Shown here: one piece after another, positions 31,039 through 42,400 of the stretch
How positions within the stretch are numbered: position 1 is the first letter of the stretch
Layout of the letters: each line of letters begins with the position of its first letter
NCBI GenBank assembly: GCA_021613335.1
Contig: JAJTWR010000015.1
Location: 55,001-119,000 of the forward strand
Origin: Whitmania pigra
Lineage: Eukaryota; Annelida; Clitellata; Hirudinida; Haemopidae
Direction: 5' to 3'
DNA: 64,000 nt
The notes under the pieces: generated by a model
What the model saw: the letters and a program-made list of their open reading frames with translations, nothing else
Databases searched by the model: none
What the model was told of the DNA's origin: nothing
Made by a program: the position numbers and the translations under genes

Positions 31039-34000
31039 TACTATAATTTCATTGAAGGATGGTACATCATCACTAGAACCACAAACTGTGAGTGTTTACT
31101 GATATTTTACAAAAATAATTCTTGTATAACGTTTACAATGTTTTATTTTCTAAATATTAATTACCCCATGATGAGTTTAAAACAGTTTAAAATTTAAGAC
31201 TAAACTTATTAAACTAATAAAGTCAAATATAATATTGAAAACCATGCTTTAAAAAAATATGCACGTCAACAAAAATTGTTTTAAATAATCTTAACAACGA
31301 TAACAAGCACTAGTATTACACAAAAGCGTTATGTAATACAGACAATATAAATTATTCATTAACATTAATGCATACCAAATTACAGATTACCTGACACCTC
31401 CCAGAAATCCAAACAAAATTGGAATTTACCATGTACCCATCCCCGAAGTTGCTTTGGATGGTTACTCTAAAACCTGTTCCAAAACGTGCCATAATTGCGA
31501 TAACGTTGAAACTAGATTTGGAGCTTGGGTTTTCAGATTTCCAAACAATGAAATCGTCTCAGAGGTTCAACTACTCGCCTGCAGAGACGGTTGGTATTTG
31601 AAGCTTACTAAACCAATGAGTTACTTTAAACTAATTTTAACTACAAATTATAATTGCGTTAACGTAATTATTAATTATTATTTAAATAATACCAGGTAAC
31701 GAATGTCTTGACGACATCATCGTTGGTGTCAGTAATAAAAAAGAGCCTAGTCGGGAGGAATTCAAACTGTGCGCTAAAAACGATAAATGTGTCCTCGACA
31801 AAAAATTGCCCAGATGGCTAAAATTACGATGCATAACTCCCGTCGAGGGAAAATATTTGATAATACTTAGGGACAATCAACCGTCTCAACCTCTCTCAAT
31901 TGCTGAAATCAAAATTAAAGATGAACGTAATATATACATCCCGATGAAACCTGGAGGTACTTCAATTAGTTTCCAAACAAGTTTAGAGTGATTATCTTAA
32001 AATTCAATTTGTAATTAAAAAATGTAATATCCTATCTTACAGAAGAGCTAGACTTGGATGAACCAGTGCTGCCTAAACCCGGAGAACCAAGTTAGAATAG
32101 AATTAAAATGACGTAATTTAATAAATTGCTTAATTCAGTGAACTGTAACAAACTATTCGATTCCATTATTGAATTATTGATATCGCTTACGTCTCCATTC
32201 AGTTCATCCAAAACCACCTGTCTTTGTCGGGGCAAAGTTTGGTTAGATTGAAATGATGTATTCATAGAAAATTGCATTCAAACAAATTGACGACAATTGA
32301 AAAATCTTATTGGTTAAATTGTCTTAATTGCTGTTTATATTGTGCTTACGTAATCAAAGATAATGTTTAAAATGGATATTTTTAAAATAAAAATACAATA
32401 ATAACACTGAAAATATTTTTAATTCCATTAAAAGTTTACAGAGAAGAGGAAGGCTATCTATTTGAACTTCCACCAAATTCACGTTGGTTCCAAAAATATT
32501 ACTGAAGAACTGATCTGAAAATTAACATCATTGTTTGGTTTTGATGATTGTAAAATGCGATTTTATAATAAATTATTATAATGAGTTATTTTATTAAATT
32601 ATTTAGTAACGCGAGATTTTTGTTAACAGCATGGAAAATTGATGGCACTGGACGTGAGTTTCAGGATTGATAAAAAATTTAAAATTATGAAAGCGATTAA
32701 CTTGTAATTTCAAAATTATGTCAAACATGATACTTTTCTCAACACTCTCAGTGTTTATACAATTACAAGTTTTCTTTTCTTTTTTAAGGGTGGTATATTG
32801 ACACTGTAACCGTCAATTGTAAGTATCTAATCTTACATTAAATTTATACTTTAAACCTATCATTTGATAATGTCTGATTATTTAGATTGTTACAATTGAT
32901 ATCGTGTTTTAAAGATTATCTGAATCCTCCAAAAAATCCTACGAAAGTTGGAATTTATCATATACCGGTGTCCGAAGCTGCTTTGGATGGTTACACTAAA
33001 ACCTGTTCATTGACATGCCTCGGTTGCAAAGATGGCGGAGAATCCGGATTTGGATTGTGGTTTTACAAATTTCAATCACCACAAACGATCTCAGAAGTTC
33101 ACATACTTGCCTGTAGAGACGGTTAATATTTATTTAGTTGTGAAGCCAATTCGTAACTTTCAACAATATGTATAACTGAATTAAATATTTCTATTTAAAA
33201 ATAAAGAAGATTGCTAAATAATATCAGGTGATGAATGTCTCAATGGCATTTTGGTTGCTGTCAGCGACAAAAAAATGCCAACTGAGAAAGACCTAAAAGT
33301 ATGCGCTGAAAACGACAGATGTGTTCTCGATGGGAAAGTTCCTAAATGGCTAAAATTACAATGCATTTCTCCTGTCAAAGGAAAATATTTGGTTATTATT
33401 AGAAAAGGTACACCGTCTCCTGCACTTTCAATCGCTGAAATCCGAGTTTTAGACGAGACTGGTACTATGATTGATATGAAGCCAGGAGGTAGGCGATTAA
33501 CATCATTATTATATTAATATCACTGTAATATTAACATCACTATAATATTAACATCGTTATTATATTAATATCATTATAATATTAACATAATTATTACATT
33601 AACATCACTGTAATATTAACAACACCATTATAATATTAACAACACCATTATAATAATTAACAATATTATTATTATATTAACATCATTATTATATTAACAA
33701 TATTCAGAACCTCAATGCCAAAATTCTAATTTCTGTATTCTATTATTAGCAAAACCGAGCTTCGAACCCGACACTGGTTAGAATAAAATTTGTGACTTTG
33801 TTAATTATTTAATTTATCTTAATTTAATTAATAACAATTAATAAATGCTTGAGAGGTTTAAATTTACATAATTTGTCTATGTCAAACGTTAGCATCAGTT
33901 GAGCTACATTCTTTTATTATTAATTTATCCAGAAATCGATGACTCAGCATTTGGTTAGTTTTGAAATAACGTAAACATCAATTATTGAATTTCAATTAAA

Positions 34001-37000
34001 TGAAATCATGATTAATTTTTTTGAATGACTATTAAATCAAATTATGATTAATATTTTTGAACTTCAATTAAATCAAATTATGATTAAATTTGTTGAATTT
34101 CAATTAAATCAAATTATGATTAAATTTGGTGAATTTCAATTAAATCAAATTATGATTAATATTTTTGAATTTCAATTAAATCAAATTATGATTAATTTTT
34201 TTGAATTTCAATTAAATCAAATTATGATTAATTTTTTTGAATTTCAATTAAATCAAATTATGATTAATTCCAACTTTGATAGGTCCAGAGGACTCCAGCT
34301 TATTTAGACCCGGAAAAACTACCGTTAATCCACGTTAGTTTCAACTAATATTTTATTTTTAAATAAATATTTGATAATATATAATATTAATTAATAAATA
34401 AATGTAAATAATTATATATAAATTAATTAGTTTCAACTAATATTTTTTAAATAAATATTTGATAATATATAATATTAATTAATAAATAAATGTAAATAAT
34501 TATATATAAATTATTTAATAAATAATAACTATATATAAATTATTTATCATCTAAGAACTATTGCGAGTTATTTACAGTTATTTTCTGATTTTTTATAAAT
34601 TATAGTCTTATTTTCTATTTAAACTCTTTCTTTTCATATTTGTGATCTTTTTTGAAACAGCATGGCAAATTAATCCCCAAGGAAGTGAGTTCAGATAATA
34701 TTTTGCGTTTTTGGTAAAAAAAAAATAAAAATACCAATATTCCGAGTCATTAAAATTTAAAATAAATAAAAAACATTAATAAATATGAATTAATATGAAT
34801 TTCATCTTTCAGATTGGTTTATACGTGTTGGAGAGACTAACTGTGAGTACCAACAGTTAAATAATACCTGTTTTATAATGCATAACAATAATGTTTGTTT
34901 AAACAAATCTTGTAATTAACGAACGAATAAAATGTAATTAGCATGTTTTTAGCTTGATATTTTTTAATCCTGATATTTGCTTTTATTTTATTTTATTTTG
35001 TTGCAGAATTATTAGTTTTTTTTATAAATTAATGTCATTCAGGTAATTGTTTTAAATTTTCTGCTGATAATCGACCGAGTCTATCAAAAATAAAAATTAT
35101 TAGAAAACGCCTATACCGCTATGTTATAATAAATTATTTATTATTATTAAATATACTTATTAATTATGCCTAAACCGTTATATTATAATAAATTATTTAT
35201 TATTATTAAATACAGACATCCTCGAGAGGCCAAAGAACCCCAAAAAAGTCAAAATTTATTACGTACCTGTTTATGAAGTTGCTTTGGATAATTATATTCA
35301 CACTTGCACTAAAACGTGCATCGACTGCAATGATGACGAAGTTGGATCTGGATTCGGTTATTGGCGCTACGAATTCGACTCCACCACAACCATATCGCAA
35401 GTTGAAATTCTTCCATGCAATGACGGTTAATACTTATTTGCTTACTTATTTAGCTTAATATTGAACTGCAGTAGAACTTCCTCTGATGCTAAACTATTAT
35501 TATTATTGTTGTTATTATTATTAATATTATTATTATTGTTGTTGTTGTTGTTAATATTATTGAATAGCAGAATTAGTATTTTTATTAATCTCGAGCTAAG
35601 TGATTATGTTACTAAAAGACATAAGTTATTTTTTTTTCTAAATTATCTAAATCACTGAAATTTCGGACACGATCAGGCATTGAATGTCTCCGAGATATCG
35701 TCATCGGCGTCAGCAACTGGGAAACGATAAACGTGGAAGACCTGACCATATGCGCTGAAAACTACAGGTGTGAACCAGGAGCTAAGGCAAAATGGATGAA
35801 GTTCACCTGTCGATACCCAGTCAGTGGAGAATATCTGGTCATCATTAGGAAGAAAACAAGGACCAATGGGATAAATGCACTTTCGATCTCTGAAATCAAA
35901 GTTAAAAATCATTTTGACGTCTACGTAGAGATGCCTCCCAAACTCTGGAAAAGAAGAAGAGGTACTGACATTTCGAAAATTATCCAAGATAATGTAAATG
36001 AAATCATTCGTATATCTACTAGTTTGCATTTATATTATTACTTATTTAGATCCATTTTTGAAATCATGTTTAAATATGATAAAATCTAATCAAATCTTTT
36101 CAGTTCAATAAAATCCAAAGTTCAAATGATGATACAGCTAAATCATGAATATCCATACTTCATTACACAATCATCTCTAATGCTATAGTTGTGTTTTACA
36201 GCTTTAAGCCATTTTTTAATTTTTTTATTTTATAATTATAATAATAATAATAATAATAACAATAAATTTTTTAATTTACAATTTCATGACTTTTGGAGAA
36301 TTTAAAATTATAATTATTATCTTATTTACAATAAGCATCAACTGGAGGCTACACAGGCAGGAGAGGACCTGGCAGGGGTATTGTCAAGTTGTATTGAATT
36401 AACTAATATTTGTAATATTATTATCAAGTTATATATCAAGTCTTATTATTGTTTTTAATATTTGTTGAAAGTCGAAAAACATTGTAGAACATAGCAACTT
36501 TTGACAGTTGAACTTAATTAACAAGTTAACACAATATTATTACACTATGCTGCATAATAACTCTGTTAATTCTATTATTCAACAATTTTATCGATTAATC
36601 TCTAACATTAACTTTTTAAATTCTATTATTTATTTTATACTCTAATACTAATTTTGTTTTATTAACTTTACTGACCGTTTTATTTATCAATATTAATTAA
36701 CTTAACTAAAAAACCGACTTCATTCACTTTCAAAAATTTGTTTAAATTAATATTCACAATATTATTATCAAGTTCTAAAGAATTATCGTTCCTAATATTA
36801 TCATACATATTCATAATATTATTAATTAAGTTAATTAACAAACCAACTCCATTCACTTCCAGAAATTCCAGAAACTGGTTAGTGTAAAGACACCTATTTC
36901 CAACATTATTTGGATTCATCAACAAGCAATTTTTTTTTCCACATTCAGTTTTAAATTTGTTTTTTATACTTTTAAATGCGATTAGGTAATCAAAATGGGG

Positions 37001-38870
37001 CAATAAATACATAGTATATATATATACATAGCGCTTTATTTCATTATTTAGTAGCATTTTTAAGTGCTATGTACATCTGAATTTTTTGTAATTTGACTAG
37101 ATGAACCAATTGCAGGTTGGTGTGAAGTTGATACAATTTTTTGCTAAATGCTTAAATTAAATAATTTAATTTTAAATAAAATAATTTTGGCTAGAAGTTA
37201 TGATTTAGTGTTTATTCGGAATTCTTAATTTTATGGTTGAAAAAGTATTAAAGTCATTTGTAATTGTGTACATTGCAAGAATTATTTTATAAATTGTCCT
37301 ATTTGATAAATATTATTAAATTAAATTGTTATTATAATCTTCAAAAATTAACATAACTATTAACATAGTATAATTACATAATAATAATGTTTATTTTATA
37401 ATGTAATTGTGTACATTGCAAGAATTATTTTATAAATTGTCCTATTTGATAAATATTATTAAATTAAATTGTTATTATAATCTTCAAAAATTAACATAAC
37501 TATTAACCTAGTATAATTACATAATAATAATGTTTATCATGATGTAAAGATATATGTAGATGTTGCATAACAATTAATTACGTTACCATTTGCAAAATTG
37601 TAATAACTGTCTCGGTTGGGTAGTTTATGGGGACTTGTGTCAAATATAATAATGTAACAATAATTTAATACTTTATATAAATAGCTTTAATATTTACAAA
37701 ATAATTAAAAATTAAATAATTAAAATCCATTAAATAATTTTTAAAATATTGATTAAAATAATAATTAATTAACATTTCGTAGTGTTTGTATTAAAAATTT
37801 GGCCGTCAACAAATACTCAAGTTTTTTAATTTACTCAGCTTGGGACGGAGATGTAATACCACGACCTGACAAACCTAGCCGGGGACAGCCCAAGAGTGAG
37901 TGTAGCTGTTGAAAATCTTCTAAGGTTTTATATGTAATATAAGTACTAAATGAAAATAATAACAATAAATAATAATAATAATAATTAAGCCTAACATATT
38001 CTCTATAATTTCAATGCTTAATTGCAATTTTTAACGAATGATTAAATTCATTGGAATGAAAATTTAAAATTTTTTTAAAAGTAAATCCAGAGGGTCAAAT
38101 TGATTGTTGCAATTTTTGTTAATATTTTTACAAATTGGTTATATTATCAACCATTTTTTCAGCTTGGGAAGAGCCTGCTAAATATCATGAGTGTAATATT
38201 AATATTAATATTAACACCATAATACATAATCGTAATTATTATTAATTTATTAAATTATTATAACAAAATTAATACTTGAGATATGCCTACTTGCATTGCA
38301 TGCGGTGATTATAATTATATTAACAAAATAATATAATTACTTCATGTTGCAATATATTATGATGTATTTTCTCACCAGTACCCAGTAGGCCAAGCCAGGG
38401 TAAAATTATTTTACTTTAATACCAAGATAAAAATTGCCCATCTATTTCATATAATGATAATAATAATAATAATGATGATGATGAGGAGGATAATGAATAT
38501 AAAGATGATAATAATAATATTAATAATTATTATTGCTAAAGCCATTCTATCATGGCTTTATACTTATGTAGTGTAAATTAAACAACAAATTATATTATTT
38601 TTTTTAATTGTTTTATTCAAATGTAATTCTTTTTACACTCAAATCTATCGATTACATTATGATATATTTATCGATATATTATGATACATTTTCTCACCAG
38701 GACGCAGTAGGCAAAGATAAAATTAATTTAGTTTATAAATACTTATTTTAAAAAATTGCTCTACACTTATGTGGTGCAAATAAAATAATATTTTAAATTC
38801 AAATGCAATTTTTTCTACACATAAATTCAATCTCTGTATGTAATAAACGATTAGAAATATTTTAAAATCG

Positions 38871-38902
<32 letters not shown>

Positions 38903-39351
38903 TTAGATGTAACTGAAGGAATTACTGGCATCGGTTAGTTGCTGCTGTTGACCTGTTGCTGTTATTATGACTAAATTATTTGTAATCATTTATATATTTA
39001 ATTATTTATTGTTATTATTTATATTTATTAAATAAATAATTAATTACATTAACTTTTTACACAGTTCTTGATCTCGGTCCATCATACCCTTCGTACCCTG
39101 TGGGGACAATTCCGGGATGGAGAGTGCCTGGATACTGTAATTATATTATTATTATGTTACGATTAATATTATAACTATTTCATTATTATTTTACATGTAA
39201 TATCATAATAATTTCTATAATTATTAATAAATTATAAATAAATATTACATTGCAATTAATAAAGTCAAATTATTCTATTCAGACGAGGAGGAACTCAATC
39301 AAACTACATTGATTGAATTAAGGGATAGATAATAAAACGAAAAATAAGATA

Positions 39352-39449
<98 letters not shown>

Positions 39450-42400
39450 TAATAATAATAATAACAGAATCATTACTAGTATCTTGAACCTTCTCTCCAT
39501 ATTAATCATTTACACAATTCATTAAAAACACAGTTCAACCGTACGGTTCTGGATACGAGCCTCGATATCGTAAGCAAGAATTTTTATTTTCTACAATTTC
39601 AATTCCGCAATTTTTTAAATATCTAATTTATTTAATTATTAATTTATTTAATTGTTAATTTTTTTAATGTCTAATTTTTTTAATTATTAATTTTTTGATT
39701 TATAATTTTTTTACTTTCTAATTGTCTTTTTCAAATTTTTACCAGCATGGGAAGAAGTCGATCTGTTTTATCCACCTTTTCCATGGGATATGGGCCAACT
39801 CCCACGTAAACAAACATTTTTTCTAACTTATTAATTGTATTTATTGCTATTAAAATTAATTACATTTATTTGTTGTATAATTTAATTGTGTTTATTGCAT
39901 ATAATTATACTAAAGACTAATTAAATTCGTTCATATTGCACACATTGATATTATTATTTAATTAATTTTATTTTTACATTAACTTAAAATATTTTTTGAC
40001 ATCTTTAATAGTCTGTTGATTTAAACTGTTTAACATGATAATATAAAATAAAGAATATTTTAATTAATATAATAATTACGATTGTTATTGTGTAATAATT
40101 AAATAAATTAAACGAAGATTTTATGTGGTTAAATCATGTTATCAAAATTGATAATAGTTTAAAATATATGAAGACTTGGATGTAAATAATTATTTTACAT
40201 ATTTTATAAAGGGTTTAACAAGTGACAATAAAACATTAATTCCTCATTTACTGTCCAATTGCCTTCCAAAATTATTATTCATATAATTATATTTTCATTG
40301 TATAGTTTCATTGAAATTATATTTTAAGCATTTTTTAAACAAATTTTTACAGCATTTGGTGGTATGAGATTCAACCCATTCAATCAATTCAACCCGTCGT
40401 ATTACAGGCCTAATCCACGTTAGTACTAATTGTTAAATTGTCGCGTTAACTTAGCAGACGATCATTCTGAATTAACCTTTGTTGTGAACAGCATGGAGTA
40501 TCGACCTTAGGACAGGACGTGAGTATTGACGAATTAATTGGTTATGTAATTATTGATGAATTAATTGGTTATGTATTTATTGATGAATTAATTGGTTATG
40601 TATTTATTGATGAATTAATTGGTTATATAATTATTGGTGAATTAATTGGTTATGTACTTAATGATGAATTAATTGGTTATGTAATTATCTTCAATCATTT
40701 AAAATGTGTCGTCATATGTTGTCCAAAAAACTCCCATGCACATGGCGCTTTACAAATTTATTATTATTATTAATTATTATTAATTATTAATTATTATTAA
40801 TTATTAATTATTATTATTATTATTAATTATAATTATTATTATTATTTATTAATATTATTAATAATAATAATCTGAGACAATCAGAGCTAAAAATAATCTG
40901 ATTTGTTTTTTTAAGCTTAAATAAATTGTAACGAATAATTTAAATTTAATAATAATAATAATAACGGTTAAATCGAATTAATTTTTTCTCAAGGTTGGTA
41001 CACAATAAATCACAACCCATGTGAGTTAATTTGATCTTAGTGTTACTTTTAGATAAAAACATTTACTATTTAACATGTAGTTCAAAATTAATAATTAATA
41101 ATTTAAAAAATTTTTCATTTTTTGCTTTTAAATCGTCATTAATCACGTCTTCCCGATATTTTCAGATACACAACCGAGAATCAAGATTTGTAAGATGATG
41201 TTTCAACGTTGATTGTATTTGTTAATAATAATTTATTAATAATAATTAATAATAATTTATTTATAATGCCATTTTTAATGTTATAATCAAACGAGAAATT
41301 ATTAAGTAAATTAATATGATAATAATTAATTAAAGCAAAATAAAATTACTGTAGTTGCTGTAATACATAACATATATATATATATATACAGTAATTTTAT
41401 TTTGCTTTATATATATATACGTAACATCTATTTATATTACACATAATAGATCTCCTAAAACCTCCTAACGAACAAAAGATTGGTATTTATTCTTTGCCAT
41501 TCCCGTCTGCCGCACTGGACGGTTACGTAACCACTTGTTCCAAGACTTCCCGCCAAACAGCAGACGATTCGGAAGGTACTTACGGGTCGTGGAGTTTCAA
41601 GTTTCCACGCGTCACTACGGTTTCAGAAGTGGAATTGCTCTCCTGTAACGATGGTTAGGATTGTTAATTGTTAATTAATAATGATGGTTAGTATTGTTAA
41701 TTGTTAATTAATAAAGATGGTTAGTATTGTTAATTGTTAATTAATGATTATGGTTAGGATTGTTAATTGTTAATTAATAATAATGGTTAGTATTTTTAAT
41801 TGTTAATTAATAATAATGGTTAGTATTGTTAATTGTTAATTAATGATGATGGTTAGTATTGTTAATTGTTAATTAATGATGATGGTTAGTATTGTTAATT
41901 GTTAATTAATTAGTAACATTATTATTTTCAAATCATTTCAAATTAATTATTGTGGTTGATAAATGATTGACGAATTAGTGATTCTTGTGTTAAGTACTAA
42001 CTTAATTATTAATGTTATAATTATGTAAGCATTAGTAAATTATAGTATATAGTAATTATAATAGTAAATTATAATCTAAATAAATTTACTTTTTTGAACC
42101 ATAATTATCGTCAGATTCAATAATTTCCTTTAATTAAATAAACACGTATAAAAATTAACAACCAATCAGTTAAATAAAACATTAATTTCCTTTAATTACA
42201 CTCAACAAGGCATCGAATGTCTTACCGACATTGTCGTCGGTGTCAGCGACAATGGCGAGACAAAAATCGAAGATCTGAGAGTCTGTGCCGAAAACAGCCA
42301 GTGCCTCCACGGCAAACAGGTCCCTCAATGGTTGAGTCTGAGGTGCCAAGTACCAGTCTCAGGCAGGTTCCTAGTCGTCATGAGGAGGAAAAATGTCCCG

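Noticed and set aside
34044..34307. Frame with repeated FEFQLNQIMIN peptides
   Set aside because: 36-bp minisatellite in the D-E intron of module 11. It crosses a spliced exon boundary in another frame.
40519..40773. Frame with repeated IDELIGYV peptides
   Set aside because: 27-bp minisatellite starting at a splice donor, followed by SINE sequence.
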